A stretch of DNA of 64,000 bases, taken from contig OZ024840.1 in assembly GCA_964017145.1 (NCBI GenBank), forward strand, positions 2,108,001 to 2,172,000, given 5' to 3'. The stretch comes from Agrocybe praecox (taxonomy: Eukaryota; Basidiomycota; Agaricomycetes; Agaricales; Agrocybaceae). The translations under genes were made by a program, and so were the position numbers. This document shows, in pieces, positions 1 through 12,290 of this stretch (within the stretch, counting starts at the first letter, position 1; each line of letters starts with the position of its first letter). Under the pieces are notes generated by a model. That model was not told where the DNA came from and did no database searches. It saw only the letters and a program-made list of their open reading frames with translations.

Positions 1-3000
1 GGAACTCATAGTCCATTGTATTGCTACATTGTACTTGACACTGCACAGTGGTGGAGATGAACCTCCCCATCATATTGAATTTACCCCAATGTACCAAGTC
101 TCCTTTGAAGTCTTTATTGACCTCCTGGGCTTTGATGAGGTCCGACATATGGACTTCCCTATACCATTACTGTCAGTATCTGTACATGTATTGCATTCTC
201 TTGTAGACTTACATAGCAGGTATGCAACCGCCTTTTGAATTGCGTAGAGCCATACGGTAAGCGCGATGGGCACGAATTTGTTGTAAAAGAACATCCCAAG
301 ACATTAAATTCTTCGACGCATCAGGCGACTTGGATTTAAAATAATCTGTCGTAGGATCATCCATCGCATTGTTGATTCCAGCAACGAAGGCTCGGAGAGC
401 TGAGTAATTGTTCATGTTTCTGAGTTTGTTGGCAATATCCACGAACTTTTCGATCTGCCGTAATCGATTCCTCGGTCGATCATGACAAAGGATCAACGAC
501 ACGACCCTAATTTGACTTCAGAAAGTTTCTTTAAAGAAGCATAGCTCATAAAACATACCAGTCAGCCAGATGATTTGACATTATATTGAAAGTAACAATT
601 GAGTCATTGTCAGTAGCCTTACCCTTCCCGGCAATGGTGATGAATGTGTAATACAACCAATCACGAGGCTACAGAAATGAATAAACACAAATTTATCAAG
701 AGTAGGTATATCATACCTTGATAAGCATAAACTGCTTCACCCAAGTACGAGTGATTTCTTCCGCTATTTCCCTCGAGTCTGTGGAGAGCACTTCCTGTGC
801 AAGCTTCACCAGGTCTTTGATTTGTTGCTTAGGTGATTGATCTTCGTTATAGGAGTAGGGTAATATCGACTTCGGGAGAGGGATACTTGATTTGCGTTCC
901 CTGGTCGGAAATGTTATTTTAGGAGAGCCAGAGGAAGCGGGTGGTACACTTGGCTCTGGATCAGGAATTTGTGTTTTTGTTATTCGGAGTTCTTCATCAT
1001 CATTATCGCTGTCTTCACTGTCATTATCTGAAATTTCCCCTTTCATGGCCCAAGCAACATCTTGGTCTTCGAGATCAGGTAACTGTTCGAGAAAGGGGAG
1101 AAATTCGGAGCCATAATGCAAAAGATGGGTCTTTGATATGATCGACTTGATCAACGCGTTCAAAGCTCCCATTGTCCCTTGAACTGCAAAATCGTGGGGA
1201 AAGTCTCTAATCCAGATTTCAAGGAAATGACATATTCTACGGAGCTCCGATGAGAAAACGATACATTGTGCGCCAGACAAAATTCATACCTCATTTGTGC
1301 AAAACAGGCAAACATCGGATCACCACAAGGGTTATCAAGCATACGCATCCGTTTTTGCATGGCAAGTAACACACTCCGTGGTGTCGTGAACCGACGGTAA
1401 GTCAAGAGGAAATGTGTAATATATGTTGGATCTTCGCCACTAACGGCCAAAAAAAGCAATTTATCCAGTATTGCTTCCAGCTCCACGTACTGGGATACCT
1501 GCGTCAGTCTATATCAAAAGTCAGTCAATAATGACGATGTCAAGAAAAGAGGCAATGAACACCAACCGTTCTTTCGCAGCATTCTTTTTTTCATTTATAG
1601 AGTGTCGAGCGTCATCAAGCACACCGGGCGAATGTTCAATGGAATCGAGGTGTTCATGGTTTGAATCTTCGGGCCCTGATATGCTTACGTCCTGATTTCC
1701 TTCTTGAGGGCTTTGTTGGTCAGAGTTAAAAGAGGTATCAGGGGTGGGTTGTGGCCAGCTCGGTGATTGTGCGGTTGTGGACGGAGTATCGTCAGAATGG
1801 TCATTGCTTAACGGAGACTCGGGTATGTTGAGAGAGTAAACTGGGGGAGGCTCTTCCGTAGCAGGGATTTGCGGGGCAGGATTTGCAGGGTATTCATCGT
1901 TGTCATGTTCTGACCAGGGCGAACCTTTGACCAGAAGTGATGGAGAAGCAGGGTTACGCTCTGTAGCGCCTTTCTCTGGTCCTAAGATTTTAAGAGATGG
2001 ATTGAAAGGTTGACGTCGGGGAAGATATCCTACCTCTATGTCGTAAAACAGCTTTTAGCATGTACTTGAAAGATTGTTTCATTTTCTCTCTCCCATATTC
2101 GGTTGCAATCGAGACTTCAATCAAACCGGTGTCGTATTGTTTTAACATTTCCAGAGTTTCAGTCGGGTCAACGATATGTTCAAGGTCAGCCTTGCAGGCC
2201 AAGGCGATGAGTGACAATCCTGTGGAATGATGATGAAGTTCTGTGATAGATCGTTAACTTGGTTCACTGAGAAGTTGGAAGCGTAAACTGACTAAGAATA
2301 CTCTCGACTGGCTCGTACGAACTGCTATCGAATGAATTATAGCAAATCATAATACCATCAAATTTGGGAAAGTCTCGAGGCCAAATGACTATTCCAGCAT
2401 CCGTTGTCTGTATATCAAGCTCAAATATTTCCAAGTATCGAGGGGGGCTCGGTGGTGATGTGGTCGGATCCTCTGGAATTGTGCCAACCCGGCGTACGAC
2501 TATAAAAGGGGAAGTTAGACTTCAATAAGGCGGTGAAAACGTAGAACATACAACGAGGCAGCCCAGCTGCATGTGAATCTTCTGATTGTCGTGAAACTTC
2601 CACCATGTTATATCCTGCAGGAAGGCCTTTACGGATAACCGTCGACTTCCCACATCCGCGTTTACCAATGACCGCAAGAACTATACCATCTTCATGCGGC
2701 GTAGTTTGAGAAATTTCGGGTGGAGGCTATAGGAGTGTTTAGTGTTTGCATGACCCTTAACCTCAAAAGAGAAACATACAAATGCAGGGAGGGTATTCAT
2801 GGCGATCCTTTTGGAGGAACTAGGTGGAATGTAGCCTACACTCCCGCTGCGGACACGACCAGGATTTAGAAGGGATGTTCCACGATTTGTAGATGAAGGT
2901 AGAGAAGACATTGACGAGTTCGATGCTAGCTCCGCAACTTCCTGTGGGGACGACGGTGCGGTGGCGTTGCTGTTATTTCGGGTACGAGAAGGTAAAGGTA

Positions 3001-3577
3001 AATTGCCCTTAAAGGCCGGTGATTTAGAGACGTCTTGGTCTACAAGGGAAGGGCGACGACTTGGTGTTTGTTCTGGTGCTGTGGAGACGCTGTGGTTGTA
3101 CAGATCAACATCAACATCTGTTCGTGGGGCTGCATCACCACGCCGAACAGAGCTTAGACTCTCTCCTCTGAACCTGCCGGTCCATGGTAATTGAGAAGTG
3201 GAATGTGTTTGGAATTCTAGAGCCCCTTGGTCACGTAGTAAACTGCTACGGGCTGACTCCGGAGGACTACTTGTCTCACGGGCGTAATGGACAAACGAGT
3301 CGACGGAAACCGATTTTTTGAGGCTTTGACTTGGGTATAAAGATAAAGGTGGAAGGGTTCGTTTCAAGGTATCTTCTCCATCGTAGATGGGTGATGTAAG
3401 AGCAGTTGAGAAAGAGTCTGCAAAGGAAGGAACAGGAGATTGCAAAAAAGCAACAGGCGGACTGTCGACTGGAACAGACAGATGGACTAAGCCAGTAGTC
3501 TCGTCTGATTCCAGAGTAGAAGGCATTTCTAATGGAGGTAGGATCGGAATACTAGGGATTTCATGAGGACTTGACAT
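1..3577 (-). CDS. Ras guanine nucleotide exchange factor with N-terminal GTPase-like P-loop region (3' end beyond window)
   Basis: The gene enters from the left edge; its stop is outside the window. It starts at 3577. Residues 1 to about 270 are Ser/Pro-rich and look disordered. A nucleotide-binding loop follows (VIGKRGCGKSTVI), in a stretch that resembles a small GTPase or P-loop fold up to about 1990. Next comes a RasGEF N-terminal domain (LLTYRRFTTPRSVLL, near 1380-1480) and then a CDC25-type catalytic domain with IEKFVDIANKLRNMNNYSAL (near 400-460). A splice at about 218/167 rejoins the catalytic core as CIPAMEVHMSDLIKAQEVNK and continues with HWGKFNMMGRFI up to the window edge. RasGEFs catalyse GDP release from Ras-type GTPases. 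The joined P-loop plus RasGEF layout is typical of Agaricomycete members. The product is intracellular, probably membrane-associated signalling. The domain call is firm; the target GTPase is unknown. Confidence 0.88.
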
Positions 3578-3722
3578 AGCTGAATAGAAATGTGGTAAAA
3601 GATAGAACGGCTCGTCAAGTTTAGCTGTCCCGCGTGCGCTGTGCCTGGGCTTGTCCTTGTTATTTACTCATTCTAGATTCGGTAATACTCGATTCTTCCA
3701 GCCGTCTCTCTCTCTCTCTCCA

Positions 3723-5101
3723 ATGACTTCAAGGAAACCCAGAGTCTTGTTGACTGTCAGTATCCAACCATGTTGTAATCGGCCCATTATTCACGGCCCT
3801 GCTTTCAGAATGATGATGGCCCCCCTGACGCGAAAGAATCTCCTTATGTCCTTGGTTTGTATCGGCATCTGACGCAGGATCTAGGTAAGGGAGTCTTCAC
3901 TATCATTTCAAAGTAGCATTAGCTATAACTAAAGGCTAGGGTGGGATGTCAAGGTTGTTCTCCCCAGCTCCCAAAAATCATGGATTGGTACGCATCAAAT
4001 TCACTATTTCTAAACGAAAGGGTTGCTCATCTATCGCGGCTGAATAGGCAAAGCATATCAAATAAAGGAAATTACAAAGGGCAAATACTTTTATCCCAAG
4101 GAAGATGGTACTGGAGAGACCACATTGCGTTCTAGGCCACTTCAAGATGGTGAATTGGTGAGAGAAATTTCATGACAAACATTCCTGAATTAACATCAAC
4201 CAGGATGAATGGGTACTTTTGGACGGTGTATGCATTCCTCCATCTTGGCCTCCTTGTGATTTTCTTAGTCTTATTATGATACTAGACCCCAGCTACTTGT
4301 GCCAATGTCGCTTTGCACAATTTATATCAGGACCAAATCGATCTTGTGGTGTGTCCACTTTATGCACTCCTTGAGCAGCCTCATATAAACACCGCCTTCT
4401 CTCAAGATCTCAGGACCTAACCTTGGTCGTAATACTTCTTGTGAGCAGAGATCATACCTCCAGATAATATACCTCTCACGTACAATTTAGCGGCGTTTGC
4501 CCTTTCTTCCGGGACCATTGGAGCTGCCATGTCTTCGTCTTTATCTAGAAAACGGTCAATCGCAATTTCCTACGGGACAGTAGTTCACCCAACTCCCGAG
4601 TCTTATTTTGAACCTGCTCATATCCTGGGATGCCGTATCATCAACTATCTATGGAACAATTGGGGAACGGACGATTGCGGTCTTCGTGAAGGCGAGATCG
4701 ACCTTTATAGCGTCAATATACCCTTAATAGAAGACATACTCTCCGACGAGGGACTGAAGATCTCTTGGACTCGAATATGGCGCAACTCGTACGGACGGCT
4801 TTTCAAAAACGTGTCCGACCCTTCCAAGGACAAGTTAGTCAATCCTTCTGGTCCAGATGTTCCCACCAAACATCTTACACGAGCGGAGGAGCCTGAAGAA
4901 GATACCGGAAACTTGATGTTCAAGTGGGCACCAGAAATGAAAGGGCTCGTCACGCCTTCTTTGAGCGTTCTTCCTGTGGGTTCCGACAGTTGGGCGTTAC
5001 ATCAAGGGTGGGTTAGCGTGACCCCCTTAAGAGCAAGTTTTGGGGAGCCACATGTTCAAGAAGTAGAGCCTGACAGTCTTATATGGAAAATGAAGTTATG
5101 A
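3723..5101 (+). CDS. SurE-family 5'/3'-nucleotidase (acid phosphatase)
   Basis: The six-exon model starts at 3723. The first exon joins the second to make RVLLTNDDGPP, the SurE metal-binding start (Asp-Asp after Asn). Later joints restore DGTPATCANVALHNL, then DLVISGPNLGRNTSS, then FALSSGTIGAAM. These are the conserved SurE substrate and metal loops. The last exon (about 4475-5101) holds AISYGTVVHPTPESYF and a fungal-type tail, IRV-like WTRIWRNSYGRLFK. SurE enzymes remove phosphate from nucleoside monophosphates. Fungal members are usually stand-alone, as here, or fused to a tubulin-tyrosine-ligase-like domain, which is not seen. The start is only about 145 bp from the divergent RasGEF start, so the two genes probably share a promoter. 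A CT-rich tract sits at about 3705-3720. Confidence 0.88.
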
Positions 5102-5232
5102 TTTCATAAATTGTAGTCATTTCATAAGATGTCGTGATATATGTATACTCGTTGATAGACAAGTAAAGTAGTTCTATCATCGGAATGTCCTGACGCCGTA
5201 TAGGGTCTTGATATTTGCAATCTTCATTAAAT

Positions 5233-7112
5233 CTAAAGTGTCTGAAAAACGACGAAAATCCCAAGTGTACTCAGTAGAACCCATGTTTGCCGACCAATAT
5301 TGAGTGTGTAACTGAGCGACGATCCAGAGGATCCTTGTGTGGATTTCACAGACGAAAGGACTTGTTTTTGGTAAACTTTGAGGGAATTGATACTCCAGGT
5401 TGCATTCTAATCGCCCAAGTTGAAATTAGAAATATATTCCGTAGAGAGGAGATAAGCGTACCACAAAATTTTCAGGTTCCATCAGCCTATCTTCACAAGA
5501 CCCAGGACAGCCTGAGGTAGCATAAGAGTTTCCTGCCCAATCGCCTGTATAGTGATAATGAGAATAAGAAATTCCTGATGAGAGAAGAGAGACGACGAAC
5601 CGCAGAACGTAATATCTACAACAGATTTTCAAAAAGTTCAGAAAAAGGTCTAGAACATACCGAAGAACATACCGAAAACTATCCGATGCTCAGCAAAAAA
5701 CTTAGTGATGTTACATAGCTGATTGTCCAGCCTGGCCGAGGGAGGTCCCCATCCCGCAGGATTAGGCGCCCCTTGGGTTACATCCTTTGGCACTGCAGCA
5801 CGATAGAAAGACCCTTGTGGCGGTACGGTTAATTAGTCAAGTTATATCTTTACCTTGAACGATTACTTACAAATAGAGATGTCATTCTCGTCCCATTTCA
5901 TCGCAAAAATCCCACCTCCTTGTCCATCGAAATACGGTCCATACGATGCCCTACTCCACTCGGTCACCCCACATCCTGAATTGGAATTGATGAATGAATC
6001 ACAGTTTGTATGGTTCCCAGCGCTACTAGACTAATTATTGTTTAGTCACAAAACCAGCCAATATCAAAAGTTCGTATGTTCACTCACTGAGATGGTTCCC
6101 GTGAAGCTTGCGTTGGTATTTAAGTGGCAACCTTGTGGTACTCGTCAATTGAATGATTCGTATATGTGTAATAAAGAAATATAATTCACCTGGTGCGGTG
6201 TGCCATGCGACTTGGTTGTGTTCATTATCATGAACGCCTTCTATTATATCGACTTCACCATTCTAGTAGTGTCATGGTTTTACGCTTTATCTTGAAGAAT
6301 TAACAAAATAGCTCACCCATGGCCAATTCCCGCCAACTGTCCAAAATGCGGGCCAAACAGCTAATCAACGTATTCGACGATGTTAGAGAAAATCACATTA
6401 AGAGACAACTGAATGCGCACCACAACCCCACGGTGCCGTGTTCAGATCGAGAATAAATAAGCCCGTCGTGTAAGTTGCGATACTTTCGATGCGAACGCTG
6501 CCAGATGTATGTCATTATCAACTTTGTGCATATTTCGTGATCCATAAGCACCTATCGCGAAATTGTCCCCTAGGTAATTTGCTGGTCATGTCAGCTTTCA
6601 TGATGACTTTGCCGTCATCCTCAATGTAGACCAAGCCGTTCTCGAAAGCAGTAGTTTTATTGACATAACTAGGAAAACAAGGTTACATCTTTGCGCTGCA
6701 TACGAAGGACAATAATCGACTTACTTTACATGACCACTAGAATGGGGTAGCCGTCGATTAGTGTTTTTGACATGCTGACTCCTGAGAATAGCACATACTT
6801 CGTTGGATCACGTTCGGCAAAGAAATACCAACGACTGGAAATCCTTGGAATAAGTAATCTCACAGAAGGGTGTACATATCGACGCACGTACTCATAAAAT
6901 GTTTTCCCCGAGTATTCGTCAGAAGGCAGCCAAAGAAATGGTGTACCATCAGGATTGTAACTGAGCCCATCCCTCTTTATTAAAGTAGTGGGCACAGAGA
7001 GTGATCGCCAGAGGTCAGAAACTACAGCCGACTTCGCATTCCAAATTTTAGGGAGGGATACCGCAGACGCTACTTCTAAGAATGAGAACCAGAGTGGAAG
7101 AGAGAGAAACAT
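5233..7112 (-). CDS. Glycoside hydrolase family 16 (endo-1,3(4)-beta-glucanase type), secreted, GPI-like tail
   Basis: The start at 7112 gives a hydrophobic leader (MFLSLPLWFSFLEVASAVS) that can act as a signal peptide. The fold begins with YSGKTFYDRWYFFAERDPTN. It continues with NYVNKTTAFENGLVYI and the catalytic strand GEVDIIEGVH (E-x-D-x-x-E), followed by HNQVAWHT. Near the end are GDWAGNSYATSGCPGSCED and NATWSINSLKVYQKQ. The last residues are Ser/Gly-rich (SSGSS) and then hydrophobic (WVLLSTLGIFVVFQTL), as expected for a GPI-anchor signal. GH16 enzymes of this type cleave or remodel beta-1,3/1,4-glucans of the wall. The gene has at least eight exons, including one of only 12 nt at 6725-6736. 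It is convergent with the SurE gene, 131 bp apart. Wall anchoring is inferred from the tail. Confidence 0.9.
6725..6736 (-). other. 12-nt microexon of the GH16 gene
   Basis: Between an intron with donor GTATGT (6793-6798) and one with donor GTAAGT (6719-6724) lies a 12-nt exon. Only with it does the frame read DPTNGHVNYVNK, the conserved GH16 segment. Reading through either intron breaks that motif. Confidence 0.75.
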
Positions 7113-7426
7113 CTCGTCGGAGCCTGGAGGAATGCAGCGACGTTCAGACGAGCTTAAGAACTATTAGACCGCCACATACGAGGGTTCATTTTGAAAAAGG
7201 CTTGGCTGATAGCAATAAATCGAACGCTCGGCGCGTGGCACACAAAACAAGGCGCACAGTTAACACGTTCCTTTAGCGGGATCTCACGGAGAATCATATG
7301 GGTTTCGCTTGATCTCATGGCTGTGGTCTTCACATTCATAATTTTCAGTGACAGCATACATGGATGTAATAATGGCAGACATGGACAACGATAACAAGCA
7401 AAGGAAAGAGGATGGAATGAAAGAAA
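7113..7426. other. Intergenic: GH16 promoter and RPL15 3' flank
   Basis: Both neighbours run on the minus strand. Short open frames here have no recognisable protein features. I see no RNA gene or repeat. Confidence 0.5.
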
Positions 7427-8268
7427 TCAACGGTATCTGCGGAGGGACAGAGTGTTGTGTTTCTTCCAGGTGGAGCGAGCAGGAGTGTGGTTGTAGCGAT
7501 GGCCCTTGCCCAATCCACGGTTCTAACAAATAGATAATGTTAAATCGAAGTAAATAACAAAACATTGTCATGATATCACGAACCTGCTTGCCGATGCTGG
7601 TAAGACCACGGGCCTCGCGGCGTTTGTGCACTGGGTTGACGATCCAGTTGATTCTGGGATCCCGGCGGATCTATATGCAAAAATCATTATAGCAATTGAC
7701 CCAGAAAAGAATGATGCTATAAAGCTCACAGCCTTGTGGTTGGGGTCGACCAAAATGACCTCGAAGTACTTGTAAACACCGTCCTGGTTGACCCAGTACG
7801 AGTTCAATACCCGCAAGTTTCCACACCTCTTGCCAACACGCTCCTCAGCCGTACTCCTCAATCCACGCTGGAACTTGAGGTGGTTGACACCCTGGCGGAC
7901 GGGTTTACCGAAGGTGGCACCTAATCAGAGAGTTCAAAATCAATGTCTGGCCCTCCCGCTCTCTTCCTACTACGCACCCTTGGGGACGGGCTTCTTGCGG
8001 TTACCGCGGCGGACGCGAATTCGGTAGACAACATATCCCTGCTTGGCCTTGTAACCGAGACGGCGGGCCTTGTCGGGGCGAGATGGGCGGGAAGCACGGT
8101 GGATAACGTTCAGTTGTCTGTATTCCCAGCATCTACGATTCAAAGTACATGAGATAACAACAGCTTTGCGTATTTAACAAGGGTTACACACCGCACGCGA
8201 AGCAAGAAACGGAGGACATCCGACTGCTTCTTTTTGTAAAGCTCCCCAATGTATTTGTATGCGCCCAT
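7427..8268 (-). CDS. RPL15: 60S ribosomal protein L15 (eL15)
   Basis: The protein starts [18 protein letters not shown] splice then gives [15 protein letters not shown]. Further exons supply [13 protein letters not shown] basic sequence, [20 protein letters not shown] and [15 protein letters not shown]. The last joint gives [20 protein letters not shown], and the protein ends NTLSLRRYR. This is full length for eL15, about 200 residues. It is a structural protein of the large ribosomal subunit. The ATG is preceded by a short leader exon and a 5'-leader intron at 8276-8331. High expression is expected. Confidence 0.96.
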
Positions 8269-8629
8269 CTTGCGGCTACAAACACAAAAATCAGATTCGT
8301 AGGTTCTGCTAGACGCTGAGGGCGACGTTACCTTTTGCTTGAAGTTGTTGAGGCCGACGGCGGGTAATATTTGCACTCTCGACCAAAATGGAATCTGTGG
8401 CTGAAACTAACTGTGTAGTACCACCGGCAATCTCCGAAAGCACTGTGTGCACGTAGATTAGATCCTTCCGGGCTTTAACCTCAACTGCAAGGGCGCTTCT
8501 TTGTAACTTCAGGCTCATACTTAGCACGATCGTCCCGACGTCCGTTATTCCCAGTTATGAGAAAGTCATACCATGATACAGTAAGAGATACAGATATTGA
8601 TACATATATGCGTGAAGGGGTCGTTATTG
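8269..8629. other. Intergenic: RPL15 leader and promoter, MFS gene 3' flank
   Basis: Holds the RPL15 5'-leader intron and upstream promoter. Nothing else is supported. Confidence 0.5.
8276..8331 (-). promoter_or_regulatory. 5'-leader intron of RPL15
   Basis: Donor GTAACG and acceptor TTTGTAG lie 7 nt upstream of the ATG. The exon before it (CAACAACTTCAAGCAAAAG) is a typical pyrimidine/CAA-rich fungal leader. This also explains why a 72-codon open frame spanning 8309-8527 is not a gene. Confidence 0.6.
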
Positions 8630-10851
8630 TCATAAATTCTTCTTCTTTCCAAGTTTATACCATGCAGTGATCATAAACAAAAACCAAGCGGAAACCACAA
8701 GAACTGCACAGAGTATCGCCATTACTTGTCCTCTGAGAATTTCATTCTGTATCTTGCCGTCCTGTTCAGGTCTCGGGGTTGGGGCACCATCATCTGTGGT
8801 GTTATAGCCTGGGTTATTCGAGCCTCGGAGAAGAGGTGTTCCTTCGGCAGAAGATATCGAGAGCCTATGGGTACTCGATGCGGTCGGTATGTTTGCGTCG
8901 ATCGACAATGATGATGGCCGGCGCATCAGTTTTCTTTTGTGCATCAGGTCCTTTTTGTACTGTAAACCGGCCAGGACCAGAATAGTGGCACATTGCAGGA
9001 TATTCAAGGAAAGGAACGCATTGAGTAAATATTGGAAGGCGGTGTTGAGGACATTTCCGTTCGAATCATTTGAATCCAGGAGTAATCCAGCAAGTGTCTG
9101 GAATAAAGTCGACCCTGTTTGCTCCATCTGGACGGCAATTTGAGTAGCAATCACATCTTTAAAATATAAAGGGACCCACGCTTTTATGTGCCCCTAGTGC
9201 CGTCGAGATGTACTTCGATGGAACGATTTTTGGGACAATCACAACAAGTAGTACTGTGATGAAGCGTCAAGAAGTGGTTGAAGAGACATGATCAAGCTAT
9301 GACGTACAGGGCGAAAAACCATGTCCTACGGCAAAGGAAATAATTCCGGGTACTGGTGACTTTGTCCAATTAGGCGACAAAGAAAACCAGAAATAAGCAA
9401 ACATTGTTAAGGTGGATGATAAGAGGAGAAGCTGTATGACGATGGGCCGGTGTTTACGATAATCCACCAGAAAGCCGCACTTCAAAAATATCAATACTGT
9501 TCGCAAATTCAAGCAGAATAAAGGGTCATACCAAAGGATAAAGCAGGAGTGGTCCAGCTAACAAGTAGGATGCGGCGTTCGCAGCATCTTGCTCTTGTAA
9601 CTGATACCGTTTCTCAATGATGTTTCTAAACTTGTCGTTAGTAAAATTATTGAGCATGAGCATTGAGCTTGACGAGGCTTACGCAGCGAGATGAGTAAAA
9701 GGTGACCAAATCATGCCACAGAAAATATTCAGGATAATGTACCTGAACCAATAATGAGTTGAAAATTTTCAAACGTGAAAAAAAAACTTTACACCCAAAA
9801 CATGTCTCCCAACTTTGTTATTGACTGCAAGTGTACTTTCCTCTTTTCAGCAACTTTTTCGAGAGCTTGGGCCTCCGTCATACTAATGGCCAAGCGTCGT
9901 TTCGCTTCTTCGCTAATATCAGGCGCTTCCAGTTCTGCGCCAGCACCATCGATCAACCATTTCGAGAGTGAGATGTACAAGAGGTTCACGATTACGGACA
10001 GGGCTGCTAACGCGGTGGCAACAATAAATGGAGCGCGACTTCCGAAACGCTCTGTGAGTGGGTACGATGTCCGGGCTGAAAGGAATGAAGCACCCTTGCC
10101 CGCAATCAATCCAAAAGCCATGGACACGCCCAGTCCACGAGTTTTGAAGAAGCGAACAATGATTGTCTCCTGAACCACAGCCAAAGGACTGACGCCTAAG
10201 CCAAAAACAAAGAGTCCTAATGCCATGAGTCGTATGTTACCCCATATGTCACCGCAGAGAAGGAATATTTGGCCTGCATGTAGCTTCAGGTAAAATCGTT
10301 CAACGTGATATAATATCTGCGTACCAAGAAGGATGACTCCTGTAGCTAATATGCTAGTAAAAGTCGTCCCCAGATGACTCGCTAGCAACCCACCGACTAG
10401 CGGGGTCCATGTGCTGTTGAGACTGTAAGCTGATAGAAGCAGGCCGAACTCAGTGTGAGATGTCCCGAGTTCACGGTGCAGTCGACTCTTTAGGGGCCCA
10501 AGAATGTTAGTCGCACTATGCGGACGTGTTAGAGAGATTTGCTAGTTGGTTCATTGGTACGTACTAGTGACTGCCGATGCTCAAACTACATGCGCACAGA
10601 AGGGCCAAGGTCCTAATGAAGAATGCGCGTCTCTGTCTTCTTTTCATCGATGCATCCAATAAAGGTTCTGTTTCTTCGTCATGCTCTTCTACGTCCTCAT
10701 CCAGGTCCAGTGCAGGTTCACTAGCCTCTGAACTTGAATCACTCGTAACATTGGTGCTCTCCAGAAGGTGATCGCATGCCGACCGCCGGTAGTCCTCGTC
10801 CCCAGAGTTTCTCTGTTGCGAGGTCTGTCTGGGGTTATACATTGGTGCCAA
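8630..10851 (-). CDS. Major facilitator superfamily transporter, MFSD1-like
   Basis: The N-terminus is an acidic, Ser-rich cytosolic stretch of about 70 residues (DLDEDVEEHDEETEPLL). The first membrane span is reached at RTLALLCACSLSIGSHY. The largest exon (9789-10388) encodes several membrane helices, including LMALGLFVFGLGVSPLAVVQ and the loop GLGVSMAFGLIAGKGASFLS. More helices follow after splices, and the last one (VMAILCAVLVVSAWFLFM) is just before a Lys-rich end (KLGKKKNL). The gly-rich loop and layout match fungal relatives of MFSD1, a lysosomal/vacuolar exporter in animals. The substrate cannot be told from sequence. The acidic dileucine-like front (ETEPLL) would fit vacuolar sorting, which is inference. 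Confidence 0.85.
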
Positions 10852-11062
10852 GAAATTAGTTAAGAACGAAGAAGAGGGGAACAGGGCTTGAGCATGCAGT
10901 TGTGTCGTCGTAGTGTGGGTATGCGTCGCCGAACATCCCCCCGCCGGATATTTTTATCTGATAAGCCGTCGAATCCCGGTGCCGGTACGATCCGTGTCCG
11001 ATCATACAAGTCATATTGATGGGCCAGAAGCATTATGTATGTACTACACTAACGGGAGTCTA

Positions 11063-11680
11063 CTACACATCGCTGGCGTCATCCCCAGTTGTTTTCCTTG
11101 CTCTGTGACCCCCATAAATCCATATACATGTCGCTATTATAGTCAACGTGAACAACGAAAACTCTGTCCAACCTAGCGCTTCTACTGTCAACGACTGTCG
11201 ACATCGAGATATCGTAGCTCTACGAGCACAATCTCCTCCAGATCGTGTATTGTGCATAATTCCCGCTGCTGTCCCCTAAATTGAATTTATATACGTCAGA
11301 TTAACTGGACTCTTGGAAATGCTGCTTTAAGTTACCCATAATGCCCAAGTTACGACCAACCAAATCACAGAACTGGCTATGTTTGCAAGGAAGTGGCTTG
11401 CACCGTCCAAGTACCACAACATATACGTCATTGAGAATAGCGTTGTCCAACCCGCGTTAAAGCAAAACAGGATCAACCTTCCGACGTTCAGTATTCGCCA
11501 ACTTCTTCCAGGAAGCAGTATACAGTGTACTACTCACAGATGATGGTACCTCGGAGTCGGCCAAGTTCCATTCTCGTTTCCCGCACTTAACAAAAATGAG
11601 GTGAGGCCCAGCTCAGCCATGGCGCACAGCGTCATCATTGCAAACAAAAAGGGGTGATATCTGGCTTCCAACAGGGACAT
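11063..11680 (-). CDS. MARVEL-domain four-span membrane protein
   Basis: Three exons. The start at 11680 reads MSLLEARYHPFLFAMMTLCA and enters the first span. A 60-nt intron with branch-like TACTGAAC joins RYHHL to LILFCFNAGWTTLF. The second intron (donor GTAACT) joins VVTWALW to GTAAGIMHNTRSGG, the conserved Cys/Arg loop before the last helix. That loop continues CARRATISRCRQSLTVEAL. The final helix is GWTEFSLFTLTIIATCIWIY, followed by a short basic tail. Fungal MARVEL proteins sit in the plasma membrane and help organise membrane domains. The protein is about 160 residues. The family call is firm; the cellular role is not known. Confidence 0.82.
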
Positions 11681-12290
11681 ATTCCTCTCTTCAATCGTGC
11701 TTGCAGTACTGGCTTTACGTCTTCAAGACTGTGTCCTAAACTTAAACTTCTTTCAAAGAAGAGTTAGGGCAGATTATCTGGTGCTTCCGGAGCGGCTGAA
11801 GGAGATTCGAAGAGTCGACCGTTTGAATAAAGGGATACAGGCAGAGGAAGAGGGGCGTAGAACGGGTCGTTCTGGGAGTGGAGCAAGAAAACAGGGATGG
11901 CCATGAACCTCCCTATGACAGGCAGAAGTACTTCTTCGGGAATGAAGCGAGTAAGGCTGTAGTTTACTATGGCTTGCATGCAGCAATCGCGTGGAAGCTT
12001 GCGTCCATCATCCTGCGTGCCCTTGCGTGCCGCCACGCATATGCCATTGCGTACTGCTGCAGGTCGCTGTATCGGCTAAACAATCATAATTTGATGAATG
12101 TACCGCCTATAACCTGTGCTCCCTTATTCAGTCGAACTTAACAGGTCAACAGGGTGTTCGTAATGTAATGTGTGCGTTGAGCGAAAGCTTATAAAACGGT
12201 CGACTGATGGAAATGTATATATGATTTTCTCGGTCTGGTATTTTCTGAAGATCAACGACATAAGCTATCCCGTACACTTGAAGGTTTCAC
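11681..12290. other. Intergenic: promoter side of the MARVEL gene
   Basis: Contains short open frames on both strands (for example 11764-12036 minus) without known features or splice-supported extension. A TATA-like box (CTTATAAAACG) is at about 12189-12199 but faces no identified gene. I see nothing else up to the hairpin array at 12291. Confidence 0.4.

Noticed and set aside
8309..8527. 72-codon minus-strand open frame before RPL15
   Set aside because: It overlaps the RPL15 leader, leader intron and promoter and shows no domain. The splice signals at 8276-8331 explain the region better.
11764..12036. 90-codon minus-strand frame upstream of the MARVEL gene
   Set aside because: No splice-supported extension, no known motif, and the MARVEL start at 11680 is complete without it.
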